This document shows positions 1-14,329 of a stretch of DNA of 64,000 nucleotides, one piece after another. Source of the DNA: Crotophaga sulcirostris. Taxonomy: Eukaryota; Chordata; Aves; Cuculiformes; Crotophagidae. The notes under the pieces are model-generated. The model saw only the letters and a list, made by a program, of their open reading frames with translations. It did not search any database and was not told the origin of the DNA. A program made the position numbers and the translations under genes. The stretch is from NCBI GenBank assembly GCA_013397455.1, contig VYZB01000170.1, positions 119,212-183,211 of the forward strand. Direction: 5' to 3'. How positions within the stretch are numbered: the first letter of the stretch is position 1; every line of letters starts with the position of its first letter.

Positions 1-57
1 GGGGGCCGGGGAAGCTGAGGGGGTGGGTCCCGCCCCGCCCATCCGCCTGGGCTGTGG

Positions 58-190
58 AGCCATAGAATGGCGGGTTGGAAGGGTCCTCAGGGATCACCTG
101 GTCCCACCTTTTAAAGTGATCTGTGGTTCAAATGAGACAACCCAGCACCCTGGCAAGCTGAGCCTTAAAAGTGCCCAGTACAGAGGAAGC
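58..190 (-). mobile_element. CR1 LINE 3' fragment
   Basis: Degenerate match to the antisense of a CR1 3' region: 'catagaatggcgggttggaa' at the left edge, then the older-type CR1 wording 'cccagcaccctggcaagctg' and 'agccttaaaagtgcccag'. Old and diverged; the right boundary is approximate. Confidence 0.5.
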
Positions 191-333
191 CCCTGCTTCC
201 CTGGGGCGGTGGTCCCAACGTCCCTGTGCCTTGGCAGTGTCTGTGCCGCTCCCTGAGGCCCCGAGCACCATTGCCCGCTTCCTTCTGGGAGTGGGGCACT
301 GGAGGGCACCTGCTGGTAGCACTTAGCAATAAA

Positions 334-519
334 TGAGGCCCTGGCCCAGGTTGCCCAGAGAAGCTGTGGCTGCCCCATCCCTGGAGGTGTTCCAGGCCAG
401 GTTGGATGGGGCTTGGAGCCCCTGATCCAGTGGGAGGGGTCCCTGCCCGTGGCAGGGGGCTTTGGAACTGGATGGGCTTTGAGGTCCCTTCCAACCCAAA
501 CCATTCTATGATTCTATGA
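334..519 (+). mobile_element. CR1 LINE 3' end
   Basis: Good match to the sense CR1 3' terminus: the 'gaagctgtggctgccccatc' block, then 'ggtgttccaggccaggttgg', then 'cttccaacccaaaccattct' and the 8-bp tail repeat ending in 'attctatgattctatga'. 5'-truncated, as is usual for CR1. Confidence 0.9.
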
Positions 520-624
520 AATCTTTTCAGCTCAGACACGAGCATTGTTACCTCACTTCTACCACCATGAAGTGTGTAGGTTAAAAAGCCTGTGTTGCGT
601 TTCTCTACTCTAAAACAATTTATA

Positions 625-684
625 CTGAATCACAGAATCGCTTGGTTGGAAAAGACCTTTGAGGTCATCGAATCCAACCATGCC
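625..684 (-). mobile_element. CR1 LINE 3' terminal stub
   Basis: Short antisense CR1 end: 'aatcacagaatcgcttggtt' followed by 'ggaaaagacctttgaggtca'. This wording fits an older CR1 subfamily than the copy at 334-519. Confidence 0.75.
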
Positions 685-821
685 TAAAGGAGTTCTCTGA
701 AAGTTTGGATGTATCATAAACTCCTAAGAGGAATAAGTGTGGTGCAGCATAAACTTTCAACAAAGTACAGGGAAATGGTGCTGGGCCTCAGCTACCCAAG
801 TACTCGGGCACTGGCTTCCTC

Positions 822-1231
822 CCTAAGGGAAAAGATGTCAGTAAGGTAGAGACATATAAGATAAAAAAGGAGATTAAAAAATAAGACACAGAATGAATGA
901 AAGAAACATGCATCTGTGATCTGTAATGGGTTACGTATTTTATTGCAGTTTGCATCTTAAATTATAGAGGTATTAGTCAATGCAAGATTTTCCTTAAATA
1001 ACTTTAAAAAGACATTAAATCAATTTTAAAAAATACTCTTTCACTTAAATGGGTCAAAATTCATACAAAATGTACACAATTGTAATTTTCAAATCAGCAA
1101 GGACTTTTCCTAGTTAATAGGTGTTATTTGTCTCCGTCAGGGTTTGCCTACAGTGTTTAAATTGCTGAATTCTTTGCGTAGTATTGATGTGAATTAACAA
1201 TGACATAATGAGCAAGGGGAAAAGAATGTTT
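822..1231. repeat. Dispersed duplication, copy A (partner at 27389-27796)
   Basis: About 410 bp of AT-rich sequence that aligns along its whole length, in the same orientation, with 27389-27796. Shared blocks include 'atctgtgatctgtaatgggt', 'gggtcaaaattcatacaaaa' and 'ataggtgttatttgt'. Divergence looks like roughly 15% by eye, with small indels. Both copies carry AATAAA on the - strand at the same relative place (939-944 here), so the pair could derive from a transcript 3' end read on the - strand. An unrecognised repeat family is the alternative. Confidence 0.85.
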
Positions 1232-4200
1232 GCTTTCATAGGTCAGTCTCGGTTTCTTGGTGTCATACTCTCCTAGTAGAAATGAGTTTGTCTGAATTTC
1301 CTAACTCAATTGTTTTATTTTTTCTTCCAGAATGTTTTTGGACTGTTTACATAGATTTGCATCTTCAGATAGTCTTAGTTTTGTACTTAAAGTTGTAGAA
1401 GGAAAAGTGTTATTCATTTAAAAATGGAAGGTTTCAAGAATCTGCTTTGTAGCACATCTTCCTTAACACTCCCAAAATAATCTTTAACAAGTATATGCAA
1501 AGAACATGAAGTAGTAACATCATCTCATGTGTAACTTGCCAAGCTAGAGTTTATTTTCTTTAAGAGCTTTTGACATTCTGGCATAGTCAGATGTTTTAAG
1601 TCCACATTTAGCTCTGTATTTTCCATACAGATAGTGAAATTCTTGGTGAAACTCAAGTAGATTACAATCTTTGAGCTCCTCCTGGTATCAGTCTTACAGG
1701 TAATTAGGCTACAAAATCACTAGTTACTGTTATTTTTTATTTATTTTTCACAACACTCAGAAAAATCTGAACCTACAGTTTTACTACGCTGTGCCTCAGT
1801 TTCAAGAGAAATGAGTGCTTCAGCAGCGTGCTGGAATCTCACTGCGATCCAGAACAAGGTGTTTTCCGATGATGGTCATGGTCACTTTAGGCTGACAGGA
1901 GAAGGGCAGTGCCGGTAGTCACCTCTCAACATTGCTCCCCCTCTGTTGCCAGCAAAAGTGAGTGTTCAAAAAACTGTGCTTGGAAAAGTGTTCTTTGCTG
2001 CATTTGTCCACTTGTCCACTTATTTATGCGCACTGCCTGCTGCTGTCTTGTGTTTCTGGAATAGGAAAGACGGAATAAAAGAGGAGAAATAAAACCTTCT
2101 CAGCAGCAGGAAACTACTGACCTGGCTTATTTGCTTATGAAACAACAACCAAAATCCTGGGGGGGGTTAGCTGATAGGTGTGGGGAAGGCAAGCTAGTGT
2201 GGATTAGACAGGGCTCCTTACAGATGGCAGTGACAATTGCTGCTATCTTCAGAGCAGTTGTGGTGGTTCCCAAAACCACTGCTGGTTCACAGGAGCATCT
2301 GGTTGAAGTGCTTACCTATGAAAGGAATCCTTTTTGTTTGAAATGACTCATCCATAGATCTTAACTGCCAGGACAAACACCACTTTGGAAGGCATAGGTG
2401 ATTCAGCACTCCTTGCTTGCAGCTGAAACCATGCCACTGACTAGGAGAGAATTCTGGACTCTGCACGGGAAATTCAGGATTCGGTTATCTGGACACTCAT
2501 AGAGAAGGGGAAAATTTTGGGTTCCATTTCCATACCAAGCATTACCTCTGTATTTTATCTTCATATTGTTTTGAATAGTCTACGTGTGGATCAGAAGCTG
2601 GATCTCGTTCCTCCCTCCTACTTGAGAGGCATAGTCAGTAGTTTAGAGAATCACAGTTTCTTTTCTCTTCTTTTTTAGATAGTTATCTGAGCCTTCAAAG
2701 GAGAGTGAAATAATGAAAGAATACCTGCCATGTTGCATCAGTTGGGGGTTTGTCAGCACTTCAGATATGCAGTGAGATTAAACTGTGAATTTGAGATGGC
2801 AGTAATAATATTTGGTATTTTGTATGTGAATGTGTGCCAGGCTTGTGTGTGTATGTGGTTTGTAACCAAGGAGATGGCCTGGGTGTGGCTGCTGTGATGA
2901 GTCAGGGTTAGTCGACGCTGCTAGTACTGTCCTGGCACTTGAGTCGGTGACAAGTGCTTCCTAAGTACAGCATTCCTTAAAAAGGTTAACTGTTCAACTG
3001 TTCCAGCTGACTACACCTATGTTTACATATATTGAGTTGGTAGGTTATTCAGCTTTTTTGCAAAACCACCTAGAGTGTCAACTAATTCTGCAACGTTCAG
3101 AAATGAATCTCAAGCTCATTGATGTGTGTGTTATCAGTGACAATCATCTTACCCATTCCTGCTGTAACACCAACATTTCCATTGTAGTATAAGACATAGC
3201 AGGCAGCGTTTGAACTATGCAGATTTATATTGCTGGGCATCGTACAGCTATGTGAATGTAGTGCTGATTAAGCATTGTAGAGTAAGGAATGCGTAAATTA
3301 GTTTTCTTCACACTTATCTCTCACTGAATATTTTACTGGTTCTAAATTATCTGTTAATGCATGTCTGAGGTGTCTGTTGCTATGGTGTTTTAATACTAAA
3401 TGCAGAATTTAAAGGCTATATAATATGTAACAATGAGGTGCCACCTTTTAATGTAGGGCTGCTTCCTTAATGTTTTTTCATAAGCAAAGAATATAGGCAG
3501 TGGTTGGTACTTCAGTGTAGAGGTCAACTGTCTCTGTGGGGAAAGGGACTTTTCCTGATAAGATGAAGTTGGAAGTGTACAACATGTAATCTCTCACATA
3601 ATCGGATACTGACCAGTTACTAAGACAATATATTGTATGTTCTGTGTCTTAATAGTCCCATTAAGTCAGATAAATCTTGTGATCTTTAGTATAACAATTG
3701 CAAAGAATGGGAACTGGAAGAGAAACTATTTATGTCAGATATTTATGTTACATCAGCATGAACAAGTATTATTTCTATATATTTGACTCATTCCAGAGTC
3801 TGGATAGTGCATGACAAATCAGTGACATCAGTAACTCTGCTATCAACACAGGCCTGCTCACGTTGGAAGCTCCATTAAATGGCTTCTGTAAAGGGTGGAA
3901 TCTCGTTATTAATCACCAGACATACCACAAAATATATTACTTGGAATTTGCTCGTTCATAGTTCACTCTGGTGTTGCAGAGAAAGCAGGAAGTAAACAGT
4001 CTTATAGAAAGAAGAAGTTGCAAGGTAACCATGAAAATCACATTTTTCAAATAAAACATTCCATCATTCTATAGTCAAGAATCTTAAAAAAAAAAAAAGT
4101 AGGAAAAGTGTGCTTATTCACAAATGTTAGGGGTTTAGTATGTTGCAGATATTTTGTGTCCTCAGCTTGAGCATCCAGCCTGGTGCTGTCTCCTGGCTGG

Positions 4201-7200
4201 CTGGGCAGGAGCTCTGTGAAGCAGGTCCATCACTGTGCACAGGCCCACGTTCCTCCTCGGCTCTGGATATGCTACCTGTCACCTAACGTCTCTAATCTGT
4301 AGAGCACTTGACAAATGCTACCACTGCCAGGACAAACACTGTCACTGTTGAAGCCAGATGGACAAATACAAGATTTCAGCCCCGTTGAGGGAACAGATAG
4401 TAAACTGACTTACCAAACATGACAGAAGCATTTAAAGCCAAGAGAGCAGAGACCCCAGTTCAGTAGATACTTGGGCACGTGCTTAAATTCCTTCCTTTTA
4501 AGCAAACAAACAAAAACCTGTGAAATTTCCTGCTAAGCTTGTGCAAAGAGGCTTTAGGCTTGCCACTTGCTGGTGTGGTGCTCCATCAGCACAGCTCATG
4601 TTACAAGTACTTTCTTTGGAAAAGCTCTCTTGTCGTTCAGGTCGTTCCATAAGCTGCATTTAAGCACATAACATGTTATTAATACATACAAGCAGTTGTC
4701 ATGGATATAATATGATCCAAGGGTTTTTTTTTAATAAGTGACACAAACTTTGTACATCCCACATGCCTCGTACATGTTTCCTGAGTTAGGCATGGGATAG
4801 ATACATTTCTTTTCATGCCATCACACTATGGAGAAGCCACTGTTTCTGGCTTTGCGATGGTTTGCTTTAGGAATCTGAAAAATGCAGAAGTTAAGAGGTG
4901 TTTCCTTCAAGTTGCAACATCTTAGCAGGGAGCTGCACTTCTCACTTCTGTGAAATCTCACAACACAACATGAGGGCTGAATTAGGGCTAAAACCTCTGC
5001 AGGAGGTATTTTCTCTCCTCACCTTGGTGCACAGACTTATAGCAAAACACAGTAACTAATCCGAAGAAAGGCAGCTGGCTAATGTAGCTCAGGGCCGTAA
5101 TGAGGATCGTTTTCCTTGGAACAAGGCTGCAATCCTGTTAAATGCCTATAAATCCAGGAGGACCAAGTGCTGTACCTGTAAACTTAATGTAATTAAACCT
5201 GAACTCTCCGAGAGGTTTTGCCCTTGCTTGTCATAACATTTCTGCTCTGTAAGTGTGTCCTTGCAAAGTGTGGAGACACTGAAAGACACAGTGCAGTTCA
5301 GCTAACATGTGTGCCTGTCTCTTGTCTTGTCCTGGAGATCCAGGCAACCTCACAGATGTAGCTATTCTGGAGCATATTTATTTGAGTGAATGAATGAGAA
5401 TATCTTCATATTCTAGCTATTGTTCCCCCCGATCCCCTCCGACTCTTCATTAACTCTTCAGTTAATACTACATTGCAGCTATTGTCATAATGACCTTTAT
5501 CTGGGCCAAGCAGCCAGAGAGTTAAGCTATAGAAAGACTGTGAAAAAGGATGGCAGCAATAAAATGTGAGGTATTCTTCCCTCACTTCCCTGCCAGGTAA
5601 ATTTATATTTCCTTCACAGCACTGCCAGTATCTTCTAGTGAAGGAAGCCTGAATGCAGTTGGGGAGTACCTATGCCTTGTAGAAGCGTGTTAGTATAAAA
5701 TCTGTGTTGCTTAGGAGATGTCGGAAATGTCGCGCATGAGAAAACAGGTAGACACAACCTGCTAAAGATGCCTTGGCTGAACTACTGCCTGGCCATCCAG
5801 CTCAGCGTCAGCTCTCAAGCTCGCTTCCAGGCAGTGCTGTGTTCTGACTGCTGCTTAAATGCTTCCTCTGAATAGAGAGGCTGGGGAGGGAAAATTTCTT
5901 TTGAAATCTATTTGTGTATGTGCTAAAGGACAAAGGAGAACTGTGATATATTCACTGCATGGGCACACTTATTCTTAGATCATGATTTCGTTTCGCCGTG
6001 GTTAACAAGTATATTATTAGTAATAGCTAGTTACAAATAATAACTGACCTTATTTTTAACCTAACACTGAATCAGATTTCATTGTAATAAGTGAATTCAC
6101 TGCTGTGCTTTGCTCTTTGAATATTATCATTCAGAATTTCAGTGCCTTCCATCTTAGGTATTAAAAATAGGTGGCAAGTTGGATAATTATTATTATTCCA
6201 AATCTTGTTTCCAGCCTTACATAACAGTGTTCTCACCAAAAGCCTTATTTTAGGGGTGGAGTGGAAGAACATGCTGTAGCAACCTGAAATTATTTGCACT
6301 GCTGTAGCTGGGTTATACAGAGCCTAGATAAAAAAAGAAGAGGTGGTTCTAAGGAAAGTTGAAGAGCCAGTTTAATATTCATGAAAATAAAGATATTAAT
6401 GAAAATAAAAATGTATGGACTGACTCAGGTTTCGCATTATAAAGCCATGTGTTGTCAGCACACCTCAGTCCTGAGCACGAGCATCCTTGGCAATCCTGTA
6501 TTGCCCAAGCAGAAACTACTAGTCATGTCAACTCAGTGACAGTCGAAATATTTGTGAGTGTAATAATAGCAAATATATAAACATGCAAAATAAAACAACA
6601 ATGGTAAATTACTTGGACAGAGAATTTCCCTGGGTGGATGGAGCTGCACTTGACAAACCTGAGCTTCCTCATTAATAACATTGTACTCATAGGTAAAGTA
6701 CTGTCTCCAGTTTTACCAGATAAGACTATTTAAACTTCCAGCCCTGAGCTGGGTCACTTTTTCTCATCATATTCATCAAACTCATGTGACATGGGAAGAG
6801 TGAAAAATGGTTGGGCAGAGGCAGTGGTCAATCCTGAGAACGTTAGATACCTCCCTTCAGCTGTAACAAACTCTGAGCTCTCTTGGTCATCACAGTAACA
6901 ACAAACCCTGATCTCTTCCATGTGAATAATGAATGTTATTTTTTCAACTCCTATGTCATTGCACCTCCCTCCTTGATTGATGCCTGTTTTCCATCAAAGC
7001 ATCATTCTTCCTGGTTGCAATACTTCTCCTCTATGCCTTTTCCTGTGCGTAACTTCCTTTCTTCCCCCTTTTCAGCCTCACTGAACAGGATTTAGCCAAA
7101 TGATCCACAACACCTCATAAGCTCTTGAAACGTCATTCTGAACTGAAAGGCTTTTCTCCCTGAAGTTGTGCATAAGATAAATATCATTAAAATAAAAAAA

Positions 7201-9197
7201 TATACTGTTATAAATCTGCCTAATAACAATCTCACATTTGGCAAAAGAATGAGAAATGGCCATGATGGGTGACTCGTTCATCTCGCTGGTAGGTGGTGAT
7301 GCCAAAACTCTCAACATTTCAGCTGGAACTGGGATCCACTACATTGTGTTGCATGTCTGTCATTCAGATGCTACACAAACCCAGCCACTGGCAGCCCGAA
7401 CCGACAAATCCTAAATGCTGGGTTTGTGCATGCTGAACTTGAGCTGTGTGGGCTGAAAAACTGGCTGAATTTCACACATAGGCACTAAGTGCATCTCAAA
7501 GCTGTCAGTCTGTATGTGCTCAAAGCCAGGAGCTAGTACCAACCTTGCTTTCTGCTGTGATACACAGAGATTTACTCTCAGGAAGACATACCTAGCACAA
7601 GCATAATGTTCATTTGTGCACTTCTCCAGTGTGGTTTTCCTCCTCAGATTACAAACTGAAAAGATCAATGAAATGATCACTGTTGTTTTCACTGGATGAA
7701 TAATTACTCCATAATTAACTCATGGTATCAGGTGTATTGTCAGAGAGAAGAACTGGTTTCAGAAATCTGTCATTACTTGAGCAATTATAATATTTCAGTT
7801 CCATAATGGCTGTATATGTATTAGAGGACTGAATGAGTGGAGAGGAATGAGAGGGAGAAGCTTTCCAGCTTCACAAGGAAGGCTCCCCATGACACATTCA
7901 CTGGGCCAGTGCTCTGGGACACTGCACAGCAAGTGTAATTTTGATTCACATTTTAGTATCAAAAATAATCTCGTACAAACCTGGGTGAACATCCTCAGAA
8001 GAATGTTTATTTCAGAAACAGCACGTCCCAGGGCACCAAAGCTATAAGACAAATTAGTCTCAACAGTGTAAGTGTTAATCCTGTCATTCTTGGGTTGCAG
8101 CTGTTTCTAGATGAAGTCCCTCTATGTACCTTTTCAGAAATTGCCCTCTCTGCCCCAACTGTAGTTGCACTTCCCTTAAAAAATGGTATCTATTACAGCA
8201 GAAAATAATTCATATTCATTCTTCTAGAAGGCAAAAAACTTTATTAAATTTATTAACTACTACTGCCCTGATTTTTTGACAGTGTCCATCTGGAGACGGT
8301 CAGGCAAATGTACCAAAATCTATCAAGAATTACTCATGTGTAGATAATCTACCAAGTGAAAGAATTTCCACAATAAAGGTGTGTACATTGCAGTAGCCTT
8401 GAGATAGGGCTGACTTCTTCCAAAACAAGTTCTTCTAGTTTTATGTGAGTATTTAATACACTTCTGTGTTCAAGAAAATAACTCTTGCACTTACTCTGTA
8501 CTATGAAACCAGTATAGCAGGAGGCACCATGGGCTGGTGAACAGATCAGGAGACAGGAGGTGTCTCTTGTATCTGTTTAAGGATTTTCAGGGCCATTTCA
8601 ACTCCCACTTCCCCTTCTGTGAAGTGTTACAGCTCCTATTGATTTATATGAGCAGATTTTTTAAAGTGAAATACAATTTCTTCAAAGGATCAGGTATCTT
8701 TAATAGAAAAGCCATAATTATTAGCTGAACAAACTCATTTTCTTATGCCTATGAACGAAAAAGCTTCTGGGCAGTGTCACTGAGTGCAAATGCTTGCATT
8801 TTGTTCATCTGTTTTAAATGTAAATGGTTTCTACATACCATCCAGGAGAAAAAAAGAGTCCTTTTAGAGAGGGTGGAGGATAGTCTCCTAAAACATACTG
8901 ACAAAGAGTATCTATAATGTGGCTTTTCCCTTACTGTATTTCTGTTTTCCCCCAAAAGACTCTGCAGTGTTCAATGGCTTGCGGGCACAAAGGTAATTTC
9001 AGTTATCCTGAAAAGCAGATGTAGCTAAGTTGCAGACAGAACCACAGCACTGAACAATAAAATTTCCAAGTCAGGGATTGACTAGCATTTATCCCCTTGA
9101 AACTGCCAATAAACCTTTTTCAAGTAGGGATGCTACCAGCAAAGTACAGCTTCCTGCCGAGTGAAACCACGTGTGTAACAGGCGCTGGCAGCCAGTG
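1232..9197. other. Gene-free AT-rich intergenic DNA
   Basis: No ORF here exceeds about 93 codons, and none has recognisable domain content or a convincing exon/splice context. The sequence is AT-rich and mostly unique. The only simple repeat of note is a 12-A run near 4087. The - strand was checked for CDKL3 and PPP2CA exon motifs, which neighbour UBE2B in mammals; none was seen. Confidence 0.6.
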
Positions 9198-9505
9198 TCT
9201 TGAAATGATTTGTGTTGGAGGGAACCTTAAACATCAGCTAGTTCCATCCATGGGCAGGGACACCTCCCACTGGACCAGGTTCCTCAAAGCCCCATCCAAC
9301 CTGGCCTTGAACACCTCCAGGGATGGGGCAGCCACCACTTCTCTGGGCAACCTGGGCCAGGGCCTCCCCACAGTCAAGGTGAAGAATTCCTTCCTTCTGG
9401 CTAATCTAAATCTGCCCTCTTTCAGTTTGAAGCTGTTACCCCTTGTCCTATCACTACATGCTCTCGTAAAAAGTAAAAAGTCACTTTCCAGATTTCTTGT
9501 CCAAG
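9198..9505 (-). mobile_element. CR1 LINE 3' fragment, about 300 bp
   Basis: Antisense CR1: 'tgggcagggacacctcccac', 'ccatccaacctggccttgaa', 'acctccagggatggggcagc', continuing upstream in the element through 'cttctggctaatctaaatct' to the region near 'agtaaaaagtcac'. It accounts for the 93-codon (-) and 137-codon (+) ORFs that overlap it. Confidence 0.92.
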
Positions 9506-12500
9506 TATAATACATTCCTGTGCATCTAAATCACTTCTAGTCCTCTTTTTTTTTATGATGGGATTGTGAATTGTGCTTTTTTGTTTTTGTAATTAAAGGG
9601 TGGAACAGGTGGTGAGAACTTGAAGAGCCGCATCCATTAAATTAACATAGAGAATGTCTCCACATTATAATTTAATATAATGGGATTTTACTTCAGTGAA
9701 ATAAAACTATACAGCCTAGTGCTTGGGAATGTTTACTATATGAGAAGCTTCACTGTTAAAAGATTTCACTGAGTCATGCTGTGAGGCTCTGCCAAATACC
9801 GATCATATGACCAACCCAGTTAAAAAAGGGTGTTTCTTCATGCCAATATATTTCACATGCCGCCCTACAGTGAACCTTTTTTCGACTATACATCTGTGGA
9901 TTTTATGTAACACAAAGGGGGACAATGTCATCTGACTGCACATGTTAAAAAAGAGTAGATATTAACAAGCACAAGCTACTTGGTCTCGTATGAAGAATGG
10001 TGTGACAAGAGGAGCTGGGTTTGACGTGATTTCAGAAGCAGAGTTGAGGCAGACAATCCACACCAAACACTGGTCCTGGTAAAAATCAGTGAATGTTTTG
10101 CCAGTGCTAGGAATCAAGATGCTACTCTTTGGATGGCAAACAATTTCAAATGTTCAAAGAGCAAACCTTATTACTTCTGTCGAGACAAGGTTTTGAATTA
10201 CTGTAATTAAGACAGAAAAAGAAAATCCAAAAGTCGACGCTTGAATTTTATAAGCAGCAATGGGCACTGCTAGGTTTTCCTAAATCTCAGAAAATATTTA
10301 TCCTTAACTGTAAATATTTCAGTGAAACTTGTCTAAGCTACAGTTTGGGAATCTTGTGTTCTATTACTGAAATGGTTTTTATCCGTGTGAAGTTACAGGA
10401 AATGTGTTGTTCTAGTGATTTGTTCCTCCAGCAAGCTCCAGCTGTAGATACATAATACTCGTGTCCCACGCAGCTCTGCCATGGCTAGCAACCAATACAT
10501 TGTCCTCTGCATACAAAGGCTGTTCCTTTAATCATCAGACACTGGGGTAGGGATGAAATCATTATGGAAAATAGTCCTAGAAAGAACACAAAGACTCATA
10601 ATGAGCCCAAGTATCTCTGCTGCAACCCCTGCTCCAGCTAAAATACACTACAGATTAACTTGCCTCAATGGCTGCTGAATAAGAAAGTTGAAGAGACGAG
10701 CACACCTACCATAGAAAGTTTAAATTACTCTTCCCTTCAGTGTCATCTGTGAACTCACGCTGCGTGGGAATAATTGAGAGGTCACAGAGGATTATATGGA
10801 CATTTATGTTTCATTCTGGCTTCAGTGTGTTCAGCTCCAGTGATAGCAACGAAATTGTTTCCGTCTTCAGTAATGCTGCATGTGCTTCTAGGGCTTAATG
10901 AAGGAATAATACATTGATTAGCCACACATATATTTTGCTTGCTGAGATCTCAGGTTTTCACACTTTCAGCAATCATCTACTGAAATGTCACTGCAGACAT
11001 ACTGAAACTTCTCTGCCTGGGGTATGGAAATGAAAAATAGGATGGTTTATGGTTTCAGAATATAACACATCCCACATCTCTCAGAACAACATAGAACTTG
11101 CTTTAATGGCAATGGGTTTTGCCAGGGAACCTGATACTGCGTGAGATGAGACGTATCACTCCCTTTTCTCTGCTTCCCTTTGCCATGGAAGGAAAACTTT
11201 CACTATACTTCCTCTATTAGCTCTCAGTGGAGGATTTTCCGCTGCACTGGCCATTTCTCTACTTTAACTAAGTTTTAACTCTACTAAGGCTTATCCTTCC
11301 TCCCCATAAAGAGGTCGGGACTTCTGCCTTGGAGAAACATTCCCACAGCTGAAGGAAAGCCTACGGTGTTACAGCGCAGTTTCTCCTTCGGCATCACATG
11401 CTCTTCAAACTGCAGCAAAACCCATTCTATGGGATAATTAGCAGTTGTATTCAAGTGACTCAAGGAGAGATTCGAGTTCTGAATTTTAAGAGGATGTTTG
11501 TATATCTGATGTAATTTTGTCTCATCACAGTCTGCGTAAGCTTTCTATACAGAGAACAAAGGAAAGAATTAACCAATGAGTCCAAAATACACGAGGAAAA
11601 TAACTATTTTGTTTCAACGGTTGGTGCGTTTTCTCCGTTAAATCTGAAGAACACAGAGGTTTAAGTACAGTTTTATTATCACAAACGCTCCACAACCAAC
11701 AAGAAAGGAGACCTGTTTGCAATACTTCAAAATAATGCTTGGTGTAAGTCAGGTACTCTTTGCTTGACACAGTCTCTGAAAGTCAGTCCTTTCATTTGGA
11801 AAATACACTTCTGCCATTCAGCAACTGTGGCACAGTTCTTAAACATTTATCCATGTGTGCAATAAAACGCTTGATAATTTTAATATTAATTCCTCTGCAG
11901 AAAGCCATTAAAAGCTAAGAGAAATGGATGACAAAGAGTGGAACTGTTTGAGCTGTGTGGTTGGTCTGACTGTGCTAGATCCTCTTGCTGGTGATGCTGC
12001 GATCTGGCCATGCCTTGAGCTGCATCAGTAAGTGCAGTAGGTGTTTCTGAATTGAGTAGTTATTTCCATATCGCTCACAGAAGCACCTTTCCATTTTCAG
12101 TTTTCTTCCTGCAGCAAGGTCCTGCTTGTGTTATGATTTCCTCTTTCAGTGGTGTTGCATTTGCTGACTCTGCAGAGCGACGGGAGGCCCACAGCAAACA
12201 GACAAACATTCCTGGTTTCCCAGGGGCAAAAGGTTTAACAGCAGAGATTGGTTGATTGGTCTTTTCTGACCACCATTCTAAAACCTGGTAATTGTTTCTA
12301 TCTGAACAAACTGAGCACATTTCTAAAAGAATTCAAATACCAGTCTTTTACGGGGAAAACATCAAATTTTAACACCAACCCTAGCAAAGCGTTCTCTATC
12401 AGTAACTCTCAGTGGGCTTTGCAAAGCCAAGACCACTTCACAGAGGAGGAATCTGATGTGTTCAGCAATGAGGTTATTTACCCCAAACCATCTCAGCACA

Positions 12501-14329
12501 GCAATGAAAGAACATGAGCCAGACCTCTTCTGGGCTAGTGTCAGATCCATTTGGCCACTATAAATGGAAAACGCTTTATTATTTATTCTTGGAGGATTTG
12601 TTAGCTATGTCTCCCTGTCACACCATTTGTTTTGAGCATTGTAGATAATGTTTTTCTTTCTGGGATCTTCAAGCTATGCTCTTCAGTCTCCTGAACTGGG
12701 ATGCAGTGAATGAAATCTGCTTTTCTGAGCTCTGCCTCTAACCCCTTGCCAATGTAAGCTTTTTCTGGATTTGGTAACTTTAAGCCCCCAGTTCCCTACT
12801 TACCCTGAGCCCTCAAAATAAATTTTTAGATAGGATTATATGGGAAAACGCATTAAGAGAGGAAGAGGTTTTTAAAAATAGCCTGGCATCTAAATCTCAA
12901 TGTAATCTCTTCTAATTGTCCCAGTATTTGAGCACAGGGCAGGGAGCTGAACTAGCCTAGTGTCTGTAAGGACGAGCTCTGCAGGGTAGACGCTGTACAA
13001 ATACAAATTTATGAAGCATCCTGAAGTGTTGGTTACACCCCAGTGATGTCATTAAAAGTTTATCTACAGCAAATCTGCTTCCTTCAGAGGGCCAGCACGG
13101 CTTTTTCATCCCATAAAATCTGCTCTTACAGTGAGTATCTGTCGGTTGATGCTTTATTAATCCTGTCACAGCAGGGGCATCGCTCCTGCATAAACGAGCC
13201 GGCAGCAAACCACAGCCCAGAGAGCAAAATGGGAAGGGGTGCAGTATCCTCATGCTTAAGTTTAATAAACAATGCAAGTCTAAATAGGAAGAAATTAAGA
13301 TGGCCCAAGTCGTCCTAATTTTGATGATATGACTGTTTGTTGCCATTAAATGTTATCTAAAATGCTGTTTATATTACAAGCTTTTATATTGTAATTGCTG
13401 AGCTTAAGTAGTTACCATAAAATAAAAGAAATATTTATTTAAAATATAAACATAGAGTTCTTTATTTTTTAACATTCCAGGCTTTTTATAGTTTTCCACC
13501 ACATCCTACCATCTCACTTAGGGTGTCTGTTTTCCTTCCTATCAACACCACTGACCACCTGGAAAACACAACAGAGGGAAGCTAATGAAAAATGTTAAAT
13601 ATATGGCAATAAATAAAAAAATGTATCACAATAAGAATTGGAATTTTCTTCCTAATTCCTATGATAAACAAAGGCTTCTAGACTTCACTGCTCATAAACT
13701 CTTCTGGTTTCTTTACTGTATTCTCTTTGCTGCTCAGCAAGATTCTTCAGATACCTTATGGACACCTCATGATACCAGATAATGTATTGATTGGGCAGAC
13801 ACTGCTTCCCCAAAAATACTGAGGATGGACAGGAGAGCCCCAGTGATGCTTTCCATACAGCCCCAATAACATGGTTTCCATGTAACCAGTTTCAGTTAAA
13901 GCTGTGGAGCAGCAGTTGAGCTCACCTCCGCTAGGTATTTCTGTCGTTCCAGTTTCTTTTAGCACCTCTGCAGGTAACTTATCCTCAGGTTGTACCCAGT
14001 CAGTCCCACCAACGGAGGGTCTGCCTGCCCCGTTGACTCCTGCTGTAGTTACTGGGCTGTCAATGAGTAACGTTCATCTTGCTGCAGACCCATCACCATC
14101 ACTCAGGGCTGGTAGCAGAAAACAGCAAGATGACAGTAAAATGCCTATTAATTTTTCTGTTTTTTTTTTTTTTTTTCCGGTGTGTGTGCGCGTGCAATTT
14201 ATGTTCTCCAAGTAGATTTTCCTCCCAGAAATGCATGTTTGCGTGTTTTCCCTAATCTTACATTATCACCCAGATTCCTCATATGTTATCTATGAATTCT
14301 AATCCCATAGTACGTCATAGTGTTGGCTT
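9506..14329. other. Gene-free intergenic DNA
   Basis: No recognisable coding exon. 13040-13480 is richer in homeodomain-like AT motifs ('gccattaaatgttatctaaa', 'ttgtaattgctgagcttaag') than its surroundings and could be a conserved non-coding element; conservation cannot be tested here. A T16 run followed by 'gtgtgtgtgcgcgtgc' lies near 14160-14196. Confidence 0.5.

Noticed and set aside
94..545. Overlapping - strand ORFs of 126-136 codons
   Set aside because: They run through CR1 sequence; the start encodes the recurrent antisense CR1 peptide seen at several CR1 copies.
9097..9515. 137-codon (+) and 93-codon (-) ORFs
   Set aside because: Both are translations of the CR1 fragment at 9198-9505.
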